Shown here: in pieces, positions 7,687 to 15,300 of the stretch | How the letters are laid out: every line of letters starts with the position of its first letter | How positions within the stretch are numbered: the first letter of the stretch is position 1 | Origin: Lachnospiraceae bacterium | Lineage (GTDB): Bacteria; Bacillota; Clostridia; Lachnospirales; Lachnospiraceae | Direction: 5' to 3' | DNA: 64,000 nt | Assembly: GCA_910575605.1 (NCBI GenBank) | Contig: CAJTEW010000001.1 | Location: 344,049-408,048 of the forward strand | Program-made: the position numbers and the translations under genes | Notes under the pieces: generated by a model | Database searches by the model: none | What the model saw: the letters and a program-made list of their open reading frames with translations, nothing else | What the model was told of the DNA's origin: nothing

Positions 7687-9387
7687 TTATTTCTTAATAT
7701 TTTCCACCATTCTATGGACAATCAGTCCGATTCTGACAGCAAGCACCTCGTTCGGATTGTCAAAATCAATCCCTGTAATCTGTACAATTCTATCCATACG
7801 GTAGGCCGCTGTTTTATAATGAATGAAAAGCTCCTGCGCCGTCTTTGTAAGATTCTGATTCCTGTCCAGATAAGTACTAAGGGTAAGAATCAAATCTCCC
7901 CGCTGCTGCTTTTTATAGTGAAACAACTTTTCAAGGCTTTCCGGTATGTACTCGGATAACTCCTCTGCTGTGTCAAGCTTACACAGCAGCTTAAAAATTC
8001 CCATATCTGCAAAAAACATTACTGGAAATGTACGTATGTCTCCTGCGCCTCCTAATATACCGATAAATTCCAGAGAATCTCCTGCTTCTTTATAGCTGTC
8101 GGAAATATTCAAAACACCCTCTACTTCTTTTCCTACTCCGACCCTGACTAACAGCCCATTATTTTTTCCCTGAATCCTCTTCTGAATCTGCTCCACTGTA
8201 CCTTTCAGTTCTCTGCGGTATTCTTCCTGCTTCTGCTCTCTTTTTACCTGCTGAATGACTGTTACCTTATCAACATTATTACGGATTCTCACATCTTGAA
8301 ATTCTTTTGCTGCCGCATCCCGAAGTATACTGAAATATTGAACCTTATCATTTAATTTCTCAAACTCACCGGTTCTTTCGTTCCACAGCTTTAAGATAAG
8401 CACACGGTAAGACGCCTCCATTGGAATTCCAAGAAGCTTGATGTCTCTTTCAATTTCCTGCCTGGAACAAAGCTTACCACTTAAGATATTATTCATAATA
8501 TCATTTTGGAACTTTTCCTCCAGCTCTTCAATGGAATTTTGGCGGAACAACTCCTGTCTGAGCGCTGTCACTGCATTTTCAATTGCAATATCATCTAAAT
8601 CACTGAACCTGTTTTTTGATTCTGTAACAACAAGATACATTTTCCGATTATACATCACCTGAAACCTTACAACCAGCTGAACCGTATGCTGCCCTCCCTC
8701 TGCCGTACAGACTTCCTGCTTTAAATAATGATAATTAGAGTAAAAACGAGGCTGATATTCCTCTGCCTGCTTAGACAGGAGAAGTTTGTCAATACTGTTC
8801 TCTGTTAACGCAAGACAGTCCATATTCTGATTAAAAAGCGCTGCAGGACTGCCTGTAAGCTTTTCCAGCACATCCAGAATTCTCTGAATTCCATTCTCTG
8901 TGGATCCAAAGGAAAGAGACAAAGCCGTAAAATTATCATGGGTTGTCTTAAAATATTTAAGCCGCCTCACCTCCTCATTAAAAAGACGCTCCATAATCAC
9001 CTTTAATATATCCCTGAAGGACAGCTCCGGCGCAATTTCCAGAACAGGCACTGCATGATCCCTGGCATAATTTAACAAAATATGAAGCTTTTCTTCTATA
9101 TACTCCACCTTTTGCTTACGCTTCATGGCCACAGCGCCTACCTTTTTCTTTGACAGCTCCTTTATATATTTTTCAAATTCCTCTGCACTGCAGGACTGAA
9201 ACGCATAAAAGCCTGTAAGCAGAACTTCCCCGCCGTTAATAAACTTCACAATATCAGGCGCCTCAATAATCGTTACTCCCAAGATCTCATTATCAAGGCC
9301 CTGGCTGCCGCCAAGCAGCTTCGCGTCGCCGAATATCTCTGCCTTCAGCATGTCTCTTACTGTAAATCCCATGCCGCTCATCCTCAC
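7687..9387 (-). CDS. PucR-family transcriptional regulator
   Basis: A 566-residue regulator. The N-terminal 120 residues match the PucR/PurC-like domain (start GFTVRDMLK, then GVTIIEAPDIVKFI and LLTGFYAF). The C-terminal 60 residues form the PucR helix-turn-helix (LTLSTYLDRNQNLTKTAQEL, then YRMDRI). B. subtilis PucR controls purine/allantoin catabolism, and relatives often sit beside amidohydrolase genes. GTG 9387 has AGGA about 5 nt upstream; ATG 9372, with GAGG 9 nt upstream, is an equally good start. It has its own promoter and terminator and lies upstream, same strand, of the carbamoylase-dehydrogenase-etf operon, its most likely target. Confidence 0.88.
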   Translation of the reverse strand: MRMSGMGFTVRDMLKAEIFGDAKLLGGSQGLDNEILGVTIIEAPDIVKFINGGEVLLTGFYAFQSCSAEEFEKYIKELSKKKVGAVAMKRKQKVEYIEEKLHILLNYARDHAVPVLEIAPELSFRDILKVIMERLFNEEVRRLKYFKTTHDNFTALSLSFGSTENGIQRILDVLEKLTGSPAALFNQNMDCLALTENSIDKLLLSKQAEEYQPRFYSNYHYLKQEVCTAEGGQHTVQLVVRFQVMYNRKMYLVVTESKNRFSDLDDIAIENAVTALRQELFRQNSIEELEEKFQNDIMNNILSGKLCSRQEIERDIKLLGIPMEASYRVLILKLWNERTGEFEKLNDKVQYFSILRDAAAKEFQDVRIRNNVDKVTVIQQVKREQKQEEYRRELKGTVEQIQKRIQGKNNGLLVRVGVGKEVEGVLNISDSYKEAGDSLEFIGILGGAGDIRTFPVMFFADMGIFKLLCKLDTAEELSEYIPESLEKLFHYKKQQRGDLILTLSTYLDRNQNLTKTAQELFIHYKTAAYRMDRIVQITGIDFDNPNEVLAVRIGLIVHRMVENIKK

Positions 9388-9440
9388 TTTTTCCTATAAT
9401 TTATCCTGTTGTATTTTGTAATAAAAATGGGTATAAACAT

Positions 9441-9469
9441 ATCATACCTTACCGGAGACAGGAGGACAA
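9441..9469 (-). promoter_or_regulatory. Promoter of the PucR-family gene
   Basis: Minus-strand TTGTCC, 17-nt spacer, TATGAT, about 55 nt upstream of the start codon. Confidence 0.5.
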
Positions 9470-9531
9470 GATTTTATTAGCGCTGTTTATGTAAACTTTT
9501 GTTTGAAAAAGAAGATTTTCAAAAATAATTA

Positions 9532-9560
9532 TTGTATTTTATGAAGTATTGTGATACAAT
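9532..9560 (+). promoter_or_regulatory. Promoter of tRNA-Leu
   Basis: TTGTAT (9532-9537), 17-nt spacer, TACAAT (9555-9560), about 28 nt before the mature tRNA. Confidence 0.6.
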
Positions 9561-9588
9561 AAATTTCGGCTTGAGTAGCTGGAAACAT

Positions 9589-9671
9589 GCGGATGTGGCG
9601 GAATGGCAGACGCATCAGACTCAAAATCTGACGAGGGCGACTTCGTGCGGGTTCAAGTCCCGCCATCCGCA
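9589..9671 (+). tRNA. tRNA-Leu (anticodon CAA)
   Basis: An 83-nt class II tRNA. The acceptor arms GCGGATG and CATCCGC pair fully. The anticodon arm TCAGA/TCTGA encloses loop CTCAAAA, giving anticodon CAA (reads UUG). A long variable arm precedes the T arm GCGGGTTCAAGTCCCGC. The 3' CCA is not encoded. Confidence 0.95.
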
Positions 9672-9687
9672 GTGGACTTAAATTTAG

Positions 9688-9724
9688 AAAGTGCCGGAAT
9701 CTATAGGATTTCTGGCACTTTTTA
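9688..9724 (+). terminator. Intrinsic terminator after tRNA-Leu
   Basis: AAAGTGCC(G)GAAT pairs with ATTTC(T)GGCACTTT, followed by a T-run, 17 nt past the tRNA end. Confidence 0.75.
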
Positions 9725-9761
9725 TATTTTCTATCATTAAAAAGGGGCATATCTGCAAAAT

Positions 9762-10167
9762 TTATCCCAACATCTTATACTCCTGAATACCAGTAATTCG
9801 TTTCCCTCGGATTCCGGCATAGTCGGCAAGGTTCATTACCTCCGGCAGGCTCTTGCCATCTTCGGTCTTTACTGCATAAGTAAAGAGCACAAGTGCATTA
9901 TAATTCCCACCGCTGGCTATAGCCGTCGGTGCCTCTTCCGTGCTGGCCCCGTTTCCATAGTCCACATCACAAAGTTTTATAATGTGAGTGAAATTGTTTT
10001 TTCTTAAAGGATAGTGCACCATATTCTATGGCCGTAGATTTATACTGCTCTGATCCACGGATTAATCCCGTTGCTGTTGATATTAATCCGCTGTAGTCAC
10101 AACAAATCTTTCTCTCTTTATTGCTGTCTGACCACCATACACAATTACTCCCATCGCATTTTTTCAT
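9762..10167 (-). pseudogene. Frameshifted orphan ORF, function unknown
   Basis: Two overlapping minus-strand frames look like one gene broken by a single-base change. The upstream frame begins MKKCDGSNCVWWSDSNKERK (10167) and runs to 9967. The downstream frame carries DYGNGASTEEAPTAIASGG and ends GKRITGIQEYKMLG (9762). They would join at a six-A run near 9997-10002: removing one A gives one continuous reading frame of about 135 codons. Cysteines at the N-terminus (C-x4-C, then CC) could bind metal. There is no ribosome site near ATG 10167 and an in-frame TAG lies 6 nt upstream, so the true start is doubtful. I do not recognise a family. Decay, a sequencing error, or slippage on the A-run are all possible. 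Confidence 0.45.
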
Positions 10168-10209
10168 TAACTATTCAACTGTACAGCTCATCTCCTTCCT
10201 TATACTTCT

Positions 10210-10239
10210 ATTATAATCCCACCAGCGAAAAAAGCCCAA
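10210..10239 (-). promoter_or_regulatory. Promoter upstream of the frameshifted ORF
   Basis: Minus-strand TTGGGC, 18-nt spacer, TATAAT, followed by AAGGAAGGAG. The 150 nt on to the TIGR04076 gene (10168-10318) hold nothing else recognised. Confidence 0.4.
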
Positions 10240-10318
10240 TTCTTTTTTTGAATCAGACTTTTTCAGTGCCCTCATATTCAAAGATTCACGGCTTTTTCTT
10301 TGCTTGATAATAATCAGC

Positions 10319-10630
10319 TTATCCTTCCTTTTCTATCGTTTCCAGCAAAAAACTCACTGGCCGGAATCCGTCGTTGCAGGAAATCATCGCTGATTTTTTA
10401 TTTTTCATCCACCCATCATAAAAATTCTCCCCACCATGGGCAAGTGCCATGACAAAGGCCGAAATACTCTCCCACGCACTCTCGCAGAACCCTTCCGGTC
10501 TCTGCCATCCATTAGCAGTAAATTCCTGTCCCACCTGCATAGCGCAGGCATGTGTAATGGGGTTTTCATATTTTTCTATCAAATCCTCATAGCACGCCAT
10601 TTTCATCACCGTAATCCTCACTTTTTTCAT
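10319..10630 (-). CDS. TIGR04076-family small protein
   Basis: A 103-residue protein matching the pattern of the uncharacterised TIGR04076 family common in Firmicutes: start KKVRITVMK, middle PEGFCESAW, and a closing SCNDGFRPVSFLLETIE. The family normally has more conserved cysteines; here those visible include C in MACYED, HACAMQ, GFCESAW and SCNDG. No function is established for the family. It lies 57 nt downstream of lysA on the same strand and may be read from that operon; AAGGAGG precedes its ATG. Confidence 0.75.
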   Translation of the reverse strand: MKKVRITVMKMACYEDLIEKYENPITHACAMQVGQEFTANGWQRPEGFCESAWESISAFVMALAHGGENFYDGWMKNKKSAMISCNDGFRPVSFLLETIEKEG

Positions 10631-10687
10631 AGACTTCCTCCTTAAAATATTTAAAGGACCGTATTCCTACAGCCCTTAAACACAAAA

Positions 10688-11959
10688 CTATCTTATCAGC
10701 TTTTTTCCAATCTCAAAGCAGTCAAAAGTTGCAAAATAATCTGCCGGAGTCTCCGCCCTGCGGATAAGATTCGTGCCTCCGTCCTCCCTTAAAAGAATTT
10801 CTGCTGATTTTAGTTTTCCATTATAATTATATCCCATTGCAAACCCATGTGCCCCCGTATCATGAATCACCAACAGATCACCCATGTCAATCTTCGGCAG
10901 CATTCTGTCGATAGCAAATTTATCATTATTTTCACACAAGGAACCGACAATATCATATTTATGATCGCAGGGAAGATTTTCTTTCCCCATAACTGTAATA
11001 TGGTGGTATGCTCCATACATGGCAGGACGCATAAGGTTTACCGCGCAGGCATCCACACCGATATATTCCTTATGGGTATGCTTCTCATGAACCGCCCTTG
11101 TCACAAGACAGCCGTAAGGCCCCATCATATAACGGCCCAGCTCTGTATAAATTTCCACATCCCCCATACCGGCAGGTACAAGCACCTCCTCATAAACTCT
11201 CCTCACTCCATCACCAATCACCCGTATATCATTGGGCTCCTGATCCGGAGTATAGGGTATCCCGATGCCGCCTGAAAGGTTAATAAATTTTATATGTACG
11301 CCCGTCTCCTTCTTTAGCTTCACCGCCACTTCAAAAAGAATTTTCGCCAGCATTGGGTAGTACTCATTCGTCACTGTATTGCTTGCAAGAAACGCATGAA
11401 TGCCAAACTCCGCCGCCCCTTTTCCTTTAAGGATGCGAAAGGCTTCAAAAAGCTGTTCCGTCGTCATGCCGTATTTGGAATCTCCGGGATTATCCATAAT
11501 ATCGTTACTGATTTTAAACAGTCCTCCCGGATTGTATCTGCAGCTGATGGTCTTCGGAATATACCCAATCGTCTCCTCCAAAAAATCAATATGGGTAATA
11601 TCGTCCAGATTAATAATCGCACCTAGCTTTTCCGCATACACATATTCCTCCGCCGGCGTATCATTTGAAGAAAACATAATATCTTCCCCCCATGCCCCGA
11701 CTGCCTCCGACAGCATCAGCTCCGTATAGGAAGAACAGTCGCAGCCACAGCCATACTCCCTTAAAATATCAATGAGATATGGATTTGGCGTCGCCTTGAC
11801 TGCAAAATATTCCTTATATCCCTTATTCCATGCAAACGCTTCCTTCAGTGCCTTTATATTTTCCCGGATCCCTTTCTCATCATATAGATGAAAAGGGGTG
11901 GGATATTCCCTTACAATTTCTTCCACCTTGGCTTTATCCACAAATGGCTGTTTTTTCAT
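10688..11959 (-). CDS. lysA: Diaminopimelate decarboxylase
   Basis: A 423-residue PLP enzyme of the alanine racemase-like fold III group. It decarboxylates meso-diaminopimelate to L-lysine, the last step of lysine synthesis. Visible family elements: the PLP lysine in EYFAVKATPNP, the glycine loop NLSGGIGIP, ELGRYMMGPYG, the cross-subunit CENND, and GAHGFAMGYNYNG. The classical HIGS motif is replaced by HAFLASNT, as in the variant typical of clostridial LysA. The start ATG 11959 (MKKQPFVDK) lies one base after the stop of the trmB-like gene with GAGGAG upstream; a longer frame would overlap that gene. The tight spacing implies translational coupling with the regulator. Confidence 0.92.
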   Translation of the reverse strand: MKKQPFVDKAKVEEIVREYPTPFHLYDEKGIRENIKALKEAFAWNKGYKEYFAVKATPNPYLIDILREYGCGCDCSSYTELMLSEAVGAWGEDIMFSSNDTPAEEYVYAEKLGAIINLDDITHIDFLEETIGYIPKTISCRYNPGGLFKISNDIMDNPGDSKYGMTTEQLFEAFRILKGKGAAEFGIHAFLASNTVTNEYYPMLAKILFEVAVKLKKETGVHIKFINLSGGIGIPYTPDQEPNDIRVIGDGVRRVYEEVLVPAGMGDVEIYTELGRYMMGPYGCLVTRAVHEKHTHKEYIGVDACAVNLMRPAMYGAYHHITVMGKENLPCDHKYDIVGSLCENNDKFAIDRMLPKIDMGDLLVIHDTGAHGFAMGYNYNGKLKSAEILLREDGGTNLIRRAETPADYFATFDCFEIGKKLIR

Positions 11960-11960
11960 C

Positions 11961-12671
11961 TTACTGATTCTCCTCCTGCATCGCAAATAATTTAATTTCA
12001 TTCGCAAGGGCCCTCTTATAGAGTTCCACGAAATTCTTCTGTCCTGAATATACACAAGTATTCATGCTGCCCTCCCCATATTCTCCGGTCAGCACATACC
12101 TTGAATCCGCAATCACGCCAATCTGCATCTCCCTTGCAGAGCCGACATATACCTTCGCATTTCCGAAACTTACTGGCTGGTCTGTAATAATTACCACCCG
12201 TTTCCTGTCCCGGATAAGTTTTTCAAACTCGTCAACAAACAAAAGCAGGTAATTACTGGTGCAGGATATATATACCCTCTCCTTGGTCTTAAGCAGAAGA
12301 TTGCGTACCTTATCCAGTATATGCTGGGCGCCCTCGATCGTAATGTACCCGTCTACATAAGTTTTCTCCTCCGGCAGATGGGCATTCAGCCACTGCATAT
12401 GTACTTCCAGCCTGCGAATACGGTTTTTACAAAATTCATCCAAAGGGACCGGCGCATATTTTCGCGTTGTTCCTTCCTCCACCAGATAGGACGCTCCCTT
12501 TTCTGTCATACTTGCCAGGGAATTGTAGGCATTAGACCTTGAAATTCCAAGCTGCTTTGCAACCTCATAGCCTGTAATTTTGCCTTCGCGAAGAATGCAT
12601 TCATATATCCCTGCCTCCTGCCTCGTAAGGTCAAATTCCATCAAACGCTCTACAAATGTTTCTCCTGCCAT
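11961..12671 (-). CDS. TrmB-family transcriptional regulator
   Basis: A 236-residue regulator. The N-terminal winged helix-turn-helix (LTRQEAGIYECILREGKITG, then KQLGISRSNAYNSLASM) is TrmB-like, and the C-terminal 130 residues (from YITIEGAQHILDKVRNLL) match the phospholipase-D-like effector domain of this family. TrmB proteins are best known from sugar transport control, so pairing with lysA is notable. The gene is first in a two-gene operon whose promoter has a palindrome over its -10, a likely autoregulatory site. The start ATG 12671 has only a weak GAGAG ribosome site. What ligand it senses is unknown. Confidence 0.85.
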   Translation of the reverse strand: MAGETFVERLMEFDLTRQEAGIYECILREGKITGYEVAKQLGISRSNAYNSLASMTEKGASYLVEEGTTRKYAPVPLDEFCKNRIRRLEVHMQWLNAHLPEEKTYVDGYITIEGAQHILDKVRNLLLKTKERVYISCTSNYLLLFVDEFEKLIRDRKRVVIITDQPVSFGNAKVYVGSAREMQIGVIADSRYVLTGEYGEGSMNTCVYSGQKNFVELYKRALANEIKLFAMQEENQ

Positions 12672-12690
12672 GTTCTCTCACGCACCTGCA

Positions 12691-12719
12691 GGCAGTCTGA
12701 ATACAGACTGCCCCTTTTT
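12691..12719. repeat. Hairpin in the trmB-lysA leader
   Basis: GGCAGTCTG and CAGACTGCC form a perfect 9-bp stem with a 4-nt loop. The T-run follows on the plus strand, where no gene needs a terminator. In the minus-strand mRNA it is a leader hairpin about 20 nt before the start codon. Confidence 0.5.
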
Positions 12720-12748
12720 CAGCCTTTCTAGTAGTTCTTTCACGGAAC

Positions 12749-12777
12749 ACTATATAGTATTGTTTCTCATATGTCAA
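12749..12777 (-). promoter_or_regulatory. Promoter of trmB-lysA operon with palindromic -10
   Basis: Minus-strand TTGACA (12777-12772), 17-nt spacer, TATAGT (12754-12749). The -10 lies inside the palindrome ACTATATAGT (12749-12758), a candidate operator for the TrmB protein itself. Confidence 0.65.
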
Positions 12778-12816
12778 TATATTTTTTATTGCGGCACAAG
12801 ATACCGTCAGCTGTTG

Positions 12817-13947
12817 TTATCCCTGCATCTGCAGAAGCTTGCTCTTAAGCTCATTTTCCAAACGAAGCATCTCTGCTTCTGCCTCTCTCCTCTTCTGCCG
12901 GCCCTCTGCCTGAATCTGCATCACCTCGTCAAAGGTAGCAATCAACGCTTCATTGGTCTGTCTTAAGGTATCCATCTCTATAATTCCCCGCTCTGACTCC
13001 CTTGCCGTATCAACAGTCGCCATCTTAAGCTTCTGGGCATTTTTCTTCAAAAGCTCATTTGTCATATCCGTTACTTCCCGCTGGGCAGCCGCCGCCTGCG
13101 CAGAATGTTCCACACCCAGAGCCAGCACCATCTGGCTCTTCCATAGAGGAACGGTATTAACAATCGTGGACTGTATCTTTTCCGCCATCAGTGTATCATT
13201 GCTCTGAATCAAACGAATCTGAGGTGCTGTCTGCATGGATACTGTCTTTGTAAGCTCTAGGTCATGAATTTTCTTTTCAAAACGATTACACATAGAATCC
13301 AAATCTCTTGCTGCCTGGGCATCCTCTGCAAGGCCGCTCGTCTGTGCCTTTCTAAGAAGCTCTGGAAGCTCAGTATTTCTCACCTGTTCAAGCTTTTTCT
13401 TTCCTGCAAGTACATACATGGAAAGCTCCTTAAAATAAGTCAGGTTCAATTCATACATCTTATCCAGTATAGCAATATCTTTTAAAAGCTGTACCTGATG
13501 ATTTTCAAGCACCTTACATATCTGGTTGATATTTGTCTCCGCCTTGGCATACTTTGCTTTCATAGACTGAATTTTATTGGAAGTCTTTTTAAAAATGCCG
13601 AGAAATCCCTTCTCTTCTTCCTCTTCGTCAAAGCTTTTAAGCTCCTTCACCACATTCGAAAGCAGTTCTCCCACTTCTCCTAAGTCTTTTGTCTTTACAT
13701 TTTCAAGAGCGCCCTCTGAAAAATCCGCCATTTTCTTTTGGGTTCCTACGCCATAATTCAAGATCGCCGTGGAGTCTGCAAGGTCAATCTTCTGTACAAA
13801 AGCCTCCACAGTCCTTCGTTCTTCCGCCGACAGGATGCTGTCGTTAAATATTTCTTTTTTCTCTGCTGCTGTAACCGGCTTTGCTTCCTCCTTAAAAGGT
13901 TCCAGCGTAAGCTCTGGAACTGCTGCCAATTCTTCAAACTCATTCAT
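12817..13947 (-). CDS. Toxic anion resistance (TelA/KlaA) family protein
   Basis: A 376-residue, mostly helical protein of the TelA family, named for tellurite resistance although its biochemical role is unclear; it is usually cytoplasmic and paired with an XpaC-like membrane protein, as here. Family-like stretches are DSTAILNYGVGTQKKMADFS, YELNLTYFKELSMYVLAGKK and VPLWKSQMVLALG. ATG 13947 was chosen because GGAGAG lies 7 nt upstream; an ATG five codons earlier overlaps the ribosome site. The gene is 21 nt downstream of the XpaC-like gene. The two likely act together on the cell envelope, but this is inference. Confidence 0.85.
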   Translation of the reverse strand: MNEFEELAAVPELTLEPFKEEAKPVTAAEKKEIFNDSILSAEERRTVEAFVQKIDLADSTAILNYGVGTQKKMADFSEGALENVKTKDLGEVGELLSNVVKELKSFDEEEEEKGFLGIFKKTSNKIQSMKAKYAKAETNINQICKVLENHQVQLLKDIAILDKMYELNLTYFKELSMYVLAGKKKLEQVRNTELPELLRKAQTSGLAEDAQAARDLDSMCNRFEKKIHDLELTKTVSMQTAPQIRLIQSNDTLMAEKIQSTIVNTVPLWKSQMVLALGVEHSAQAAAAQREVTDMTNELLKKNAQKLKMATVDTARESERGIIEMDTLRQTNEALIATFDEVMQIQAEGRQKRREAEAEMLRLENELKSKLLQMQG

Positions 13948-13968
13948 TTTGCGTCTCTCCATCCTTTT

Positions 13969-15252
13969 TTATTTTTTAAGCGCGTCTTCTGTAAGCCCGT
14001 CCTGCGCAAGCATGGTACGGAGCACGGATATGTCTGTGGATACATCCCACGCAGTATCCTGAAACAAATCATCTAAAAGCTTTTCAAAGGCACTGCTTAA
14101 CGTATCCAGCGTCGCTTCAATCTCCACCTTTGAGGAACGGATATTCTCACCATCTACCGGCTGAGCATCAAGCTCCTTATACGCCTCTAAAAGCTTAATA
14201 GTCGTAGGAAGATAATATTCCATCATACGCCTGATGTCATCCACTGCCTCAGGATCCTGCTCCACCCGGTCAAAAATCCTGTCAATGACTGTCTCCATGC
14301 GGGAAATTTTTGCAGAAATCTCCACCCCGGGGATCGCGTCATTACAGGCATGTATCTTCTGGATATATGCGTCCCCTTCCTCTATAATTTTCCGCACCTC
14401 GGGGGAAAGCTTCTGGCTGTACTCCTCATCTTTTTTTTGCTTCTCCTTACTACCCTGCTTTTGGTCATCTATATTTTTCTTTCTATCCTCCTCAATTCTA
14501 AGGTACTGGTGATACATATTATGACTGACGATAAGACAGGTCTTCTGCTCATCTAAATGACCCTGCAGAAACCATCCACTCCTTAACATCTGTTCCAAAT
14601 CCTTAAGTACATATTTTACATTCCTGCTGGTGCCTTCTGCAAGCTCCCGGATATTACAGTACTCCCTGCTTCCGAGAATCCTTATATATGCCCGGAACCT
14701 CTTTACACGCCCTCTTAAGACTGAACCCCACTGGCTGACTGCAAAGCCAGAAACACTGAACACAAGAAAAATAGCAAGAATAATAATACCCGGAATGCCT
14801 ATACTCCCGTCAACTGCCATGCCAATCATACAAAGCAGAAGAAACACAAAGCAAACTCCACCGAAAATTGCTCCTAAAGCTGTCATTACTGTACCGCCTG
14901 CAGCGACTGAGGTCACACTCCGATACAATTCCAGCATGTTTTTTTGACGTACTTTTCGGAGGGGTGCCTGTCCGCTGTTGGAATACCCCTGCCTGTAAAT
15001 ACCCTGTCCCTTCATCGGTCCATTGGGCGGCACCTGTCTGTAATACGGCCCTGTCTGCGCATAAGGGCCTCCTGTATTTCCTGCACGGTCCGCTTTTCCT
15101 GCGCCCCGCAGGTTCTTTGCAATGCCATCCACTGCATTGTTAATAGTATTTGTTATCGTCTGGTTTAACTTATTATAATCCTGGGCATCTATGGCATCCT
15201 GTACCGTCTTTCTTATCTCTTCTCCAAATTTTTCCCAATCACGATTTATCAT
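13969..15252 (-). CDS. XpaC-like membrane protein (5-bromo-4-chloroindolyl phosphate hydrolysis family)
   Basis: A 427-residue protein with a hydrophilic glycine/proline/glutamine-rich N-terminal region (about residues 50-100), two membrane segments (about 118-145 and 150-172) and a long charged C-terminal half with coiled-coil character around EEDRKKNIDDQKQGSKEKQK. The layout and its TelA partner match the XpaC family, whose name comes from an old indicator-dye phenotype and does not define a reaction. It lies 48 nt downstream of pyk. Function is unknown; an envelope-associated complex with the TelA-like protein is the simplest reading. Confidence 0.75.
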   Translation of the reverse strand: MINRDWEKFGEEIRKTVQDAIDAQDYNKLNQTITNTINNAVDGIAKNLRGAGKADRAGNTGGPYAQTGPYYRQVPPNGPMKGQGIYRQGYSNSGQAPLRKVRQKNMLELYRSVTSVAAGGTVMTALGAIFGGVCFVFLLLCMIGMAVDGSIGIPGIIILAIFLVFSVSGFAVSQWGSVLRGRVKRFRAYIRILGSREYCNIRELAEGTSRNVKYVLKDLEQMLRSGWFLQGHLDEQKTCLIVSHNMYHQYLRIEEDRKKNIDDQKQGSKEKQKKDEEYSQKLSPEVRKIIEEGDAYIQKIHACNDAIPGVEISAKISRMETVIDRIFDRVEQDPEAVDDIRRMMEYYLPTTIKLLEAYKELDAQPVDGENIRSSKVEIEATLDTLSSAFEKLLDDLFQDTAWDVSTDISVLRTMLAQDGLTEDALKK

Positions 15253-15300
15253 TTTTGTCCACCAAAGCCGTCATCCTTTAATCTCCTGGTTACGTGGCAT

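Noticed and set aside
9529..9750. Minus-strand frame of 73 codons across tRNA-Leu
   Set aside because: It covers a perfectly folded tRNA and its terminator.
12672..12748. Lysine riboswitch upstream of trmB-lysA
   Set aside because: The leader is only about 70 nt and shows one short hairpin, far too small for the lysine riboswitch.
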